Made by a program: the position numbers and the translations under genes
The notes under the pieces: generated by a model
What the model saw: only the letters and a program-made list of their open reading frames with translations
What the model was told of the DNA's origin: nothing
Databases searched by the model: none
NCBI GenBank assembly: GCA_934667865.1
Contig: CAKUMR010000080.1
Location: 1 to 5,875 of the forward strand
Direction of reading: 5' to 3'
Origin: an uncultured Oscillospiraceae bacterium
GTDB lineage: Bacteria; Bacillota_A; Clostridia; Oscillospirales; Oscillospiraceae
Length of the DNA stretch: 5,875 nt
In this document: in pieces, positions 1 to 4,978 of the stretch
Layout of the letters: each line of letters starts with the position of its first letter
Numbering within the stretch: position 1 is the first letter of the stretch

Positions 1-145
1 CGCTCTGGCTTTCTGTCGGCGTTTCCGATTTCCAGCCGTGCGCACCGGGCGAGTTGCCGCCGTACCAGAACGCCGCAGCCAGCACCGCAATAATCAGCAG
101 AGGAATCAGAACTTTCCACTTATTCTTTTTCAGCCATTCTTTCAT
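1..145 (-). CDS. Membrane-anchored secreted protein under B12 riboswitch control, N-terminal part only (possibly DUF4430/transcobalamin-like)
   Basis: Only the first 48 codons are in the window; the gene runs off the left edge. The start is the ATG at 145-143, preceded by GAGGTG (151-156) at five-nucleotide spacing. The visible N terminus is a lysine-rich stretch (MKEWLKKNKWK), then a hydrophobic segment of about residues 12-27 (VLIPLLIIAVLAAAFW), then a polar Gly/Ser/Pro/Thr-rich region. That suggests an uncleaved anchor or signal peptide with the rest of the protein outside the cell. The lysine/tryptophan lead, the anchor and the following YGGNSPGAHGW resemble my recollection of Clostridia DUF4430 (transcobalamin C-terminal-like) proteins, and the B12 riboswitch directly upstream fits a cobalamin-capture role. 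The catalytic or binding domain lies outside the window, so this identity is inference. The presence of a coding start is much more certain than the family. Confidence 0.72.
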   Translation of the reverse strand, partial: MKEWLKKNKWKVLIPLLIIAVLAAAFWYGGNSPGAHGWKSETPTESQS

Positions 146-164
146 AATAACACCTCGACGACAC

Positions 165-198
165 AGGAAAAGAAAAAACACGGCCCAGTCCGGCCGTG
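165..198 (-). terminator. Intrinsic terminator, expression platform of the cobalamin riboswitch
   Basis: On the minus strand the stem CACGGCC / GGCCGTG (198-192 and 185-179) with a six-base loop is followed at once by TTTTTTCTTTTCC. This is a canonical Rho-independent terminator between the riboswitch aptamer and the downstream start codon at 145. Its position is what a transcription-attenuation riboswitch needs. Part of its 5' arm (ACGGC, 197-193) can instead pair with GCCGT at 215-211, a possible short antiterminator. Confidence 0.85.
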
Positions 199-348
199 CA
201 GAAAGACACGACGGCTTCGGAGATGGCAAAAGCCGAGCCGCAGCGTCCGGCGTATCTGACTTGTCCCGCTCCCGCAGGCTTCACAGTGACCGTCTCGTGG
301 GGAATTACACCCCGTTCCGCCGCCGGCTGTTCGCCAGGCGCGCTGCGC
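199..348 (-). promoter_or_regulatory. Cobalamin (B12) riboswitch aptamer plus switching hairpin
   Basis: Read on the minus strand, the region holds the ordered signature of cobalamin aptamers. A GGGGTGTAATTCCCC hairpin (P5/L5-like) comes first, then GGTCACTGTGA (the B12-box core, normally GCCACTG), then AAGTCAGATACG (normally AGTCAGGATAC). The ends close with a perfect seven-pair P1 helix, CGCAGCG (347-341) with CGCTGCG (245-239). Immediately 3' is an eight-pair hairpin with one bulged A, arms at 240-233 and 220-212. Its loop CTTTTGCCATCT could make the L5-L13 kissing contact with GGTGTAA, allowing wobbles and one mismatch. The core is about 109 nt, compact for this class. By family knowledge it binds a cobalamin and normally turns downstream expression off; adenosyl versus aquo/methyl preference cannot be told from sequence alone. 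Confidence 0.87.
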
Positions 349-368
349 AAGATTTATTGTTCGTAGTT

Positions 369-397
369 ATTTTACTCTCAAACGCGGGAAAAAGCAA
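369..397 (-). promoter_or_regulatory. Sigma-A-like promoter for the riboswitch transcript
   Basis: On the minus strand TTGCTT (397-392) and TAAAAT (374-369) are separated by exactly 17 bases. The predicted start near position 362 lies about 15 bases upstream of the aptamer P1 helix. The -35 box is weak in its 3' half. It lies in the loop of an inverted repeat, GCGGGA at 384-389 and TCCCGC at 405-410 on the plus strand. Confidence 0.6.
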
Positions 398-604
398 GAA
401 AAAATCCCGCAGTCGATCTGTTTCCCAGAGAAAAGTGCGGAAAGATTCTTGCTTTTCAAATTTCGAATTTGTTTTGATTTCGTTCACAGATTCTTCAAAA
501 GTGTCCAATATACTGTGATTGTAAGGTCGATCGCGACATCGAACTTGCAAGTCCATCTTTTCATTTATCTCTCTTTTTATTTTCCCCTCTCTCATTTCTG
601 TAGT
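398..604. other. AT-rich intergenic gap between obgE and the B12 riboswitch; no convincing gene
   Basis: No coding region here looks real. On the minus strand the stretch next to obgE (about 545-600) is strongly purine-rich (runs of GAGAGAGGGG and AAAAAGAGAGA). Further on it becomes A/T-rich. Visible structure is limited to an imperfect inverted repeat at 521-548 (two arms of 11 with one mismatch and one G:T pair around CGCGAC), a small palindrome CAAATT-TCG-AATTTG at 457-471, and ACTTGCAAGT at 543-552. None matches an operator I can name. Confidence 0.5.
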
Positions 605-652
605 GAATTCCCGTCTGGTCAACCCCCTCGACCAGACGGGAATTCCATTTTT
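605..652 (+). terminator. Very strong hairpin at the obgE 3' end, with its T-run on the plus strand
   Basis: GAATTCCCGTCTGGTC (605-620) pairs perfectly over 16 bases with 630-645 around a nine-base loop. On the plus strand it is followed by CATTTTTT (645-652), a textbook intrinsic terminator. On the minus strand, the direction of obgE, the hairpin begins six bases after the stop codon but is followed by ACTACAGAAATG rather than a T-run. It probably still ends or protects the obgE mRNA, but its terminator polarity is against transcription entering obgE antisense from the left. Confidence 0.75.
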
Positions 653-1926
653 TATCGCTCGTAATCGAATTCAAAGTCGTAAATGCTGACCGTATCGCCG
701 TCCTGGATCCCCATTTCCTCCAGCCGCTGGAACAGACCGCTCTTGCGCAGCTGGCGGTCGAAGTACATTCTCGACTCGTAATCGGCGAAATTGATGTCCG
801 CAATGAGCTGCTGGAGCCATTTGCCGGACACGACCCACAGGTCGTCCATCTGCTCGATCTTGAGTTCCTCGGCGTCGCCGGCCTCGGCCAGCGGCTTGAC
901 GTATTCCGGTTCATAGATCGTGACCGGCGGGAGCGTGGAGAGCTTCCCGGCGATCGCCCGGACCAGCTGGCGCGTGCCCTGCGTCGTTGCCGCGGAGATC
1001 TCGTAGAAGGAATAGCCGCGCTCCTCCACATAGGCGCGCAGGCGTTCCAGATTGTCGCTGCCCTCCGGGATGAGATCGCATTTGTTCGCCGCGACGATCA
1101 TCGGACGCGAGGCAAGCTCCGCCGAATACTCCGCGAGCTCAGCGTTGATCTTTTCAAAGTCCTCGATGGGGTCGCGGCCCTCGCTGCCGGAAACGTCTAC
1201 GATATGCACAAGCAGACGGCAGCGGTCGATATGCCGCAGGAAATCGTGGCCAAGGCCTGCGCCCTCCGCCGCACCTTCGATAATGCCGGGAATGTCCGCC
1301 ATGACGAAGGACACGCCCTCCTCGACATAGATCACGCCGAGGTTGGGGTACAGCGTGGTGAAATGGTAGTTCGCGATCTTTGGCCGTGCGTTGGAGGTCA
1401 CGGAAAGAAGCGTGGACTTGCCGACATTCGGGAAGCCGACCAGACCGACGTCCGCCAGCAGCTTCAGCTCCAGAATGACCTCATGCTCCTCGCCGGGCAG
1501 GCCGGATTTCGCAAAGCGCGGCACCTGCCGCGTCGGCGTGGCGAAATGCTGGTTGCCCCAGCCGCCGCGTCCGCCCTTACAGAGAATGAAATCCGCATTG
1601 TCTGACATATCCCTGATGACCTCGTTGGTTGCCGCATCGCGCACGACCGTGCCGCGCGGGATCTGAATGACCAGATCATCCCCGCGCTTGCCGCTGCACC
1701 GCGCGCCCTGTCCGTCCTGCCCGTTCGGTGCGGTGTACTTGCGCTTATAGCGGAAGTCCATCAGCGTGGACAGATTGTCATTGACACGCAGGACGATGTT
1801 GCCGCCCTTGCCGCCGTCGCCGCCGTCCGGGCCGCCCGCCGCGACGTATTTTTCCCGGTGGAATGCAACCGCGCCGTTGCCGCCGCTGCCGGCCTTGACG
1901 AAAATTTTAACTTTATCTACAAACAT
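652..1926 (-). CDS. obgE: Obg family GTPase (ObgE/CgtA)
   Basis: A 424-residue large GTPase that associates with the 50S subunit and acts in ribosome assembly and the stringent response. Three regions are visible. The glycine-rich Obg fold occupies about 1-158 (GSGGNGAVAFHREKY, GGPDGGDGGKGG). The G domain has G1 GFPNVGKST at 164-172, switch I FTTLYPN at 189-195, G3 DIPGIIEGA at 211-219, G4 NKCD at 281-284 and G5 SAA at 311-313. A C-terminal OCT domain fills about 345-424 and includes DDLWVVSGKW (361-370). All catalytic motifs are intact and the length is normal for Firmicutes. The ATG directly follows the stop of the upstream acetyltransferase (TAAATG), and its ribosome binding site AAAGGGGAG lies inside that gene's last codons, so the two are probably translationally coupled. 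It sits downstream of L21-Prp-L27, the usual neighbourhood of obg. Confidence 0.98.
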   Translation of the reverse strand: MFVDKVKIFVKAGSGGNGAVAFHREKYVAAGGPDGGDGGKGGNIVLRVNDNLSTLMDFRYKRKYTAPNGQDGQGARCSGKRGDDLVIQIPRGTVVRDAATNEVIRDMSDNADFILCKGGRGGWGNQHFATPTRQVPRFAKSGLPGEEHEVILELKLLADVGLVGFPNVGKSTLLSVTSNARPKIANYHFTTLYPNLGVIYVEEGVSFVMADIPGIIEGAAEGAGLGHDFLRHIDRCRLLVHIVDVSGSEGRDPIEDFEKINAELAEYSAELASRPMIVAANKCDLIPEGSDNLERLRAYVEERGYSFYEISAATTQGTRQLVRAIAGKLSTLPPVTIYEPEYVKPLAEAGDAEELKIEQMDDLWVVSGKWLQQLIADINFADYESRMYFDRQLRKSGLFQRLEEMGIQDGDTVSIYDFEFDYER

Positions 1927-2442
1927 TTAAGACTCCCCTTTCAGATGCAGTTCATAAAACGCTGCGTCAAAGGTTTCGCTGCCGTTGAGCTTGCTGTACT
2001 GCCCATAACGGACGAGCTGAAATCCGCACTTGCGGATGACGTTTCCGGAAGCGGCGTTTTCAAGCGCATGCTCCGCAGTAAAGACGTTGATGCCCAGCTC
2101 CCGGTGTCCCCAGGAAAGCATCGCCTTTGCGGCTTCCGTGGCATAGCCCTTCCCCCACATATCGCGGCGGAGGTTGTAGCCCAGATGATGAAGCCCATCG
2201 CTGCATTTACCGATGCCGCCCGCGCCGATCAGCAGGCCGTCCTCCCTGCGGTAAAATCCGAATTCCAGATTCTCCGGCCGGAGGGAGGCAATCCATTTCT
2301 GCGTTACGGAAAGCTCGCAGTGCAAAGGATAACTCATATAGCGGTTGACCTCCGGATCGCTCGTCCAGACAAACATCGCCGGGGCATCTTCCAAGGCAAC
2401 CGGCTTCAGAATCAGGCGTTCCGTTTCAATATGGTACTGCAC
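1927..2442 (-). CDS. GNAT family N-acetyltransferase (RimJ/RimL type, Acetyltransf_3)
   Basis: A 171-residue acetyl-CoA-dependent acetyltransferase. The N terminus IETERLILKP (5-14) is the typical opening of the RimJ/RimL branch. The acetyl-CoA loop is in RRDMWGKGYATEAAKAML (92-109), preceded by the beta-4 strand HHLGYNL. The later motif ENAASGNVIRKCGF (128-141) is the conserved Asn/Ser...Lys-x-Gly-Phe segment. The substrate could be a ribosomal-protein N terminus, an aminoglycoside, an amino acid or something else; sequence alone does not decide. The start is a GTG at 2442 with AGGAG (2456-2452) nine bases upstream. It begins only 23 bases after the rpmA terminator stem and ends flush against obgE, so it depends on read-through of that terminator or on an unseen promoter. 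Its location inside the rplU-prp-rpmA-obg cluster is uncommon and suggests it is cotranslated with obgE. Confidence 0.93.
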   Translation of the reverse strand: MQYHIETERLILKPVALEDAPAMFVWTSDPEVNRYMSYPLHCELSVTQKWIASLRPENLEFGFYRREDGLLIGAGGIGKCSDGLHHLGYNLRRDMWGKGYATEAAKAMLSWGHRELGINVFTAEHALENAASGNVIRKCGFQLVRYGQYSKLNGSETFDAAFYELHLKGES

Positions 2443-2458
2443 TGCAATGCTCTCCTCA

Positions 2459-2496
2459 TAAAAAAATCCCGAACATAAGGGCTTATGTTCGGGATT
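2459..2496 (-). terminator. Intrinsic terminator after rpmA
   Basis: On the minus strand AATCCCGAACATAAG (2496-2482) pairs perfectly with 2479-2465. Pairing can be drawn as 15 pairs with a two-base loop, or more realistically 14 pairs with a tetraloop. It runs into seven Ts (2466-2460). It lies 12 bases after the rpmA stop. Because the acetyltransferase ribosome binding site follows directly, the hairpin separates the high-demand ribosomal protein genes from GNAT-obgE. Confidence 0.9.
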
Positions 2497-2508
2497 CCGT
2501 ATTGCGTC

Positions 2509-2793
2509 TTACTGCTCCACTGCGTAGACAGAGCACATTTTGCGATCCTTGCCCAGACGCTCGAACTTGACGTGGCCGTCGATCTTTGCGAACAGGGTGT
2601 CGTCGCTGCCGATGCCGACATTGTTGCCGGGATGAATGTGCGTGCCTCTCTGGCGAACCAGAATGTTGCCCGCGAGGACGAACTGGCCGTCCGCGCGCTT
2701 CACGCCCAGTCTCTTGGACTCGGAATCACGACCGTTCTTGGTGGAACCGCCGCCCTTCTTATGCGCGAAGAACTGAAAACCCATTTTCAGCAT
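2509..2793 (-). CDS. rpmA: Ribosomal protein L27 (bL27) with cleavable N-terminal extension
   Basis: A 94-residue 50S protein whose N terminus reaches the peptidyl-transferase centre. The core [21 protein letters not shown], then [15 protein letters not shown] and the FAKIDG segment, is standard bL27. The first ten residues, [10 protein letters not shown], form the Firmicutes prepeptide that Prp removes after FFA, leaving HKKGG as the mature N terminus. The start ATG at 2793 has a strong GGAGGTG site, which is supplied by the last codons of prp (Leu-Glu-Val-stop); only three bases separate the prp stop from this ATG. The mRNA is rplU-prp-rpmA from the promoter at 3517-3545, ending at the hairpin 2465-2496. 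Confidence 0.98.
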   Translation of the reverse strand: MLKMGFQFFAHKKGGGSTKNGRDSESKRLGVKRADGQFVLAGNILVRQRGTHIHPGNNVGIGSDDTLFAKIDGHVKFERLGKDRKMCSVYAVEQ

Positions 2794-2796
2794 TTG

Positions 2797-3120
2797 TTAC
2801 ACCTCCAAAACTTCGATATAATCCGGATAATCGTCCCGCAAGCTGCACATCGTCAGCATAAAGCCAGTCAGAACTGCCTGAACGGCGTCCTCGTCGTCGC
2901 AGGCTGCGGGAAGTGTGAGGGTAACACGCGGCTCGTCCTGATTCATTTTGACGTTTGCGTGGTTGCCCAGCACGTCATTAATCGTACATTCCGCAAACTG
3001 AACCGCAGAGGAAACGGCTGCGCACACGATGTCGCTGCCCTCCTCGGCATAGCCGCTGTGTCCCGAAACGGAGAATCCGTTGATTCTGCCGTCATGATTG
3101 AAAACTTCTACTTTTGTCAT
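2797..3120 (-). CDS. prp: Ribosomal-processing cysteine protease Prp
   Basis: A 107-residue cysteine protease that removes the N-terminal extension of L27, a step shown to be essential in Staphylococcus aureus. The catalytic pair lies in the conserved segment GHSGYAEEGSDIVCAAVS (20-37): His21 and Cys33, with the family spacing. The C-terminal TGFMLTMCSLRDDYPDYIEV segment is also characteristic. It is placed between L21 and its substrate L27. Its ATG overlaps the rplU stop by one base (TAATG). The upstream ribosome binding site is weak (GAGAAGATC), so it is probably translated by coupling to rplU. Older annotations call this family DUF464 or YsxB. Confidence 0.95.
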   Translation of the reverse strand: MTKVEVFNHDGRINGFSVSGHSGYAEEGSDIVCAAVSSAVQFAECTINDVLGNHANVKMNQDEPRVTLTLPAACDDEDAVQAVLTGFMLTMCSLRDDYPDYIEVLEV

Positions 3121-3431
3121 TACACAGAGATCTTCTCGATCTGCACCTTGGTGTAAGGCTGTCTGTGGCCGCGGATGGACTTGGAGTCCTTCTTCGGGCG
3201 ATACTTGAAGACGACGACCTTCTTGGACTTGCCGTTCTTCAGCACCTTGGCCTCGACCTTCGCGCCGTTGACCACGGGAGCGCCGAACTTGGAATTTTCG
3301 CCGTCGACGACTGCCAGAACCTGATCGAAGGTCACGGTTTCTTCAGCCTCAACGCCCAGCTTTTCGACGTAAATGACGTCGCCTTCCTTGACGCTGTACT
3401 GCTTACCACCGGTAACGATAACTGCCTGCAT
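3120..3431 (-). CDS. rplU: Ribosomal protein L21 (bL21)
   Basis: A 103-residue 50S protein binding 23S rRNA near L20. The N terminus [20 protein letters not shown] and the C-terminal [22 protein letters not shown] are diagnostic. The open frame extends 17 codons further upstream to 3482. I chose the ATG at 3431 because L21 always starts immediately before the Ala-x-Ile/Val-x-x-Gly-Gly-Lys-Gln segment, because AGGTAGGTG lies just upstream, and because the extra codons run through the leader hairpin. It is the first gene of rplU-prp-rpmA. Overlap with prp is one base. Confidence 0.98.
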   Translation of the reverse strand: MQAVIVTGGKQYSVKEGDVIYVEKLGVEAEETVTFDQVLAVVDGENSKFGAPVVNGAKVEAKVLKNGKSKKVVVFKYRPKKDSKSIRGHRQPYTKVQIEKISV

Positions 3432-3510
3432 TTCTTTTGCACCTACCTTTTTTGTAGTCTCGCTCTGAAGGTGTGAGGGCATACCTCAACTTCTACCTCT
3501 TCAACGCGGC
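3432..3510 (-). ncRNA. Probable L21 ribosomal-protein leader (autoregulatory mRNA structure)
   Basis: The roughly 79-nt 5' UTR of rplU folds into a nested hairpin. The inner stem TGAGG-TATGC-CCTCA spans 3488-3474 and the outer helix TGAAG / CTTCA pairs 3503-3499 with 3470-3466. A GCG (3507-3505) opposite a GCG-containing 3' flank (AGAGCGAG) could extend it. Firmicutes rplU genes commonly carry an L21 leader with this kind of long hairpin, in which L21 is thought to repress its own operon. No T-run terminator follows, so control would be translational or by RNA stability. I recognise the context and overall fold, not a residue-by-residue consensus match. Confidence 0.55.
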
Positions 3511-3516
3511 TTGTCT

Positions 3517-3545
3517 ATCATAGCATTTCCCGGCAAAAAAGTCAA
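3517..3545 (-). promoter_or_regulatory. Promoter of rplU-prp-rpmA
   Basis: On the minus strand TTGACT (3545-3540) and TATGAT (3522-3517) are separated by exactly 17 bases. A TGC extends the -10 (TGnTATGAT). This is a near-consensus, strong sigma-A promoter, as expected for ribosomal protein genes. The predicted start is close to 3510. Confidence 0.85.
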
Positions 3546-3557
3546 ATACTATTTGAC
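3541..3557. promoter_or_regulatory. Perfect 17-nt palindrome joining two divergent -35 boxes
   Basis: GTCAAATA-C-TATTTGAC is an exact inverted repeat with a single central base. Each outer TTGAC is the -35 core of one of the divergent promoters (rplU leftward, apbE rightward). The inner AAATA/TATTT is not required by the -35 consensus, so the symmetry goes beyond what two back-to-back promoters need. It could be a dimeric regulator site or a coincidence in AT-rich DNA. Confidence 0.5.
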
Positions 3558-3581
3558 CAAAATCAAAACTTTTGTTATAGT
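3553..3581 (+). promoter_or_regulatory. Promoter of apbE-NusG_II operon
   Basis: TTGACC (3553-3558) and TATAGT (3576-3581) are separated by exactly 17 bases, with TGT directly before the -10 (extended -10). The predicted start is near 3588, giving a short leader of about 26 bases to the TTG start. Confidence 0.8.
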
Positions 3582-3614
3582 ATTTTTGAAAAAATCGAAA
3601 AAACGGTGATCACA

Positions 3615-4607
3615 TTGAAAAGATTTCTGGCTTTTGTCCTTCTTCTCGCGCTTTTCCTGACCGGCTGCCGCGCGCAGGCGCCGGAGCAGACCGAGTTTTT
3701 TGCCATGGATACGCTGATGAATCTCAAGCTCTGGGGCGATCCGGACGGCAAAGCCGCGCGCGAGATCGTGCAGACGGTAGGCGCGCTTGCCTCGGCACTT
3801 TCCGTGACGGACGCGCAGAGCGAAATTTCCCGTCTGAACAAAACCGGCAGCGCCGCGCTCTCTGAAGAAACGGCTGCGCTGCTTGCCGCCGCGCTGGAGC
3901 TCTCGCGGAGGACGGACGGCGCTTTTGACCCGACGGTCTGTCCCCTCGTCCGGCTCTGGGGCTTCACGGGAGAGACCCAAGCCGTCCCCGAAGCCGAGGA
4001 GCTGCAAAGCGCCCTTGCCGCCGTCGGAACGGAAAACGTCCTGCAAAGCGGCCAGAATGTCACCCTCCGGAACGGCGCCATGCTGGACTTCGGCGGCATC
4101 GCCAAGGGTTACGCCGCAGAGAAATGCGCCAGATTGCTTGAATCCGCCGGGATTGAAGCGGCCCTTCTCTCCCTCGGCGGAAACGTACAGACCGTCGGCA
4201 CGAAGCCGGATGGCTCTGCATGGGCCGTCGGGATCGCCGACCCGGAAAATCCCACACAGGCGATTGCCACCCTGACCTTCACAGGCTCCCTGGCACTTGT
4301 GACCTCCGGGGGCTATCAGCGCTATTTTGAGGAAGACGGTGTGCGCTACCACCACATTCTTGACCCGAAAACCGGCTATCCTGCGCGAAGCGGCCTTGCC
4401 TCCGTTACGATTCTGGCGGAAAGCGGGACGCTCGCCGACGCGCTTTCCACGGCGCTTTTCGTCATGGGACTGGACGCCGCCGCAGAGTTCTGGCGCTCCT
4501 CCGACGATTTTGAAGCAATCTTTGTGACAGACGGTGGAAAAATCTATGCAACGCAGGACGCGGCTTCCCTGCTCGGCGGCTGTGAATTTGAGGTGATCTC
4601 CCGATGA
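3615..4607 (+). CDS. apbE: FAD:protein FMN transferase, lipoprotein (ApbE family)
   Basis: A 330-residue exported enzyme that uses FAD to attach FMN through a phosphoester bond to Thr/Ser of extracytosolic flavoproteins, in an Mg-dependent reaction. The N terminus MKRFLAFVLLLALFLTGC is a lipoprotein signal with lipobox LTGC, the lipidated Cys being residue 18. ApbE motifs are in order: AMDT (30-33), DGAFDPTV (101-108), LDFGGIAKGYAAE (157-169), SLGGN (186-190), SGGYQRYF (231-238), HHILDPKTGYP (246-256) and the metal-site region DALSTALFVMG (275-285). I prefer the TTG at 3615 because GGTGATC (3605-3611) matches the 16S 3' end at ideal spacing. A GTG at 3606 would add MIT and has no ribosome binding site. 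No FMN-binding substrate gene lies in the window. The gene overlaps the next by ATGA. Confidence 0.95.
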   Translation: MKRFLAFVLLLALFLTGCRAQAPEQTEFFAMDTLMNLKLWGDPDGKAAREIVQTVGALASALSVTDAQSEISRLNKTGSAALSEETAALLAAALELSRRTDGAFDPTVCPLVRLWGFTGETQAVPEAEELQSALAAVGTENVLQSGQNVTLRNGAMLDFGGIAKGYAAEKCARLLESAGIEAALLSLGGNVQTVGTKPDGSAWAVGIADPENPTQAIATLTFTGSLALVTSGGYQRYFEEDGVRYHHILDPKTGYPARSGLASVTILAESGTLADALSTALFVMGLDAAAEFWRSSDDFEAIFVTDGGKIYATQDAASLLGGCEFEVISR

Positions 4608-4954
4608 AAACCAGAACATGGCTGCTGATCTTCGGCGCGCTCGCGCTCGTCTGCGCGGCAGCGCTTTTTCTCCTTCGTCCGGCACAGGCCGCACAGGCAG
4701 ATATCCGCTCCGACGGCAAGCTCATCGCCGCGGTCGATCTTTCAAAGGACGCGGAGTATCGCATCGAATACGGTGACGACTGGAACATCGTCGCCGTCCG
4801 CGACGGAAAAATTTTCGTGGAATCGTCGAGCTGCGCCAATCAGGACTGCGTCCGCCGCGGCGCGGCAAACGGCGGCGCGCCCATCGTCTGCCTGCCGAAC
4901 CGGCTGGTCATTGCTTTTTCCGCAGAAAGTGACCTCGACGCACTTCTCGGATAG
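4604..4954 (+). CDS. NusG domain II-containing membrane-anchored protein
   Basis: A 116-residue protein with a short basic start (MKTRT), one hydrophobic segment of about residues 6-24 ending near an AxA (signal peptide or anchor), and an extracytosolic NusG_II-like beta domain. Family marks are the three cysteines in SSCANQDCVRRG (Cys77, Cys82) and IVCLPNRLVI (Cys96), with the characteristic Cys-Leu-Pro-Asn. This domain is unrelated in job to the transcription factor NusG, and its biochemical role is unknown. In Clostridia such proteins often lie beside apbE and sometimes a Gx/HepS-like membrane protein, which suggests a part in an envelope redox or flavin system (inference); the Gx partner is absent here. 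Its ATG overlaps the apbE stop (ATGA), so it is translationally coupled. Confidence 0.9.
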   Translation: MKTRTWLLIFGALALVCAAALFLLRPAQAAQADIRSDGKLIAAVDLSKDAEYRIEYGDDWNIVAVRDGKIFVESSSCANQDCVRRGAANGGAPIVCLPNRLVIAFSAESDLDALLG

Positions 4955-4978
4955 CGCGAAATATTGCAAAGCAGTCTA

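Noticed and set aside
54..518. Plus-strand open frame of 154 codons across the riboswitch region
   Set aside because: It is antisense to the cobalamin riboswitch and the membrane protein start, and the protein is a low-complexity Arg/Ser mixture without a ribosome binding site.
305..622. Minus-strand open frame of up to 105 codons in the gap after obgE, with an inner ATG at 556 and purine-rich upstream sequence
   Set aside because: It runs through the riboswitch promoter and into the aptamer, shows no recognisable domain, and its composition reflects the AT-rich spacer.
1858..3156. Long plus-strand frames opposite GNAT, rpmA and prp
   Set aside because: They are mirror frames of well-identified minus-strand genes in GC-rich DNA.
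3432..3482. L21 start at 3482 giving 17 extra residues
   Set aside because: bL21 begins at MQAVIVTGG; the extra codons overlap the leader hairpin and there is a ribosome binding site just before 3431.
3549..4694. Minus-strand frame of 381 codons opposite apbE
   Set aside because: The plus-strand frame has every ApbE motif in order plus a promoter and a ribosome binding site; the antisense product is Arg/Gly-rich with no recognisable motif.
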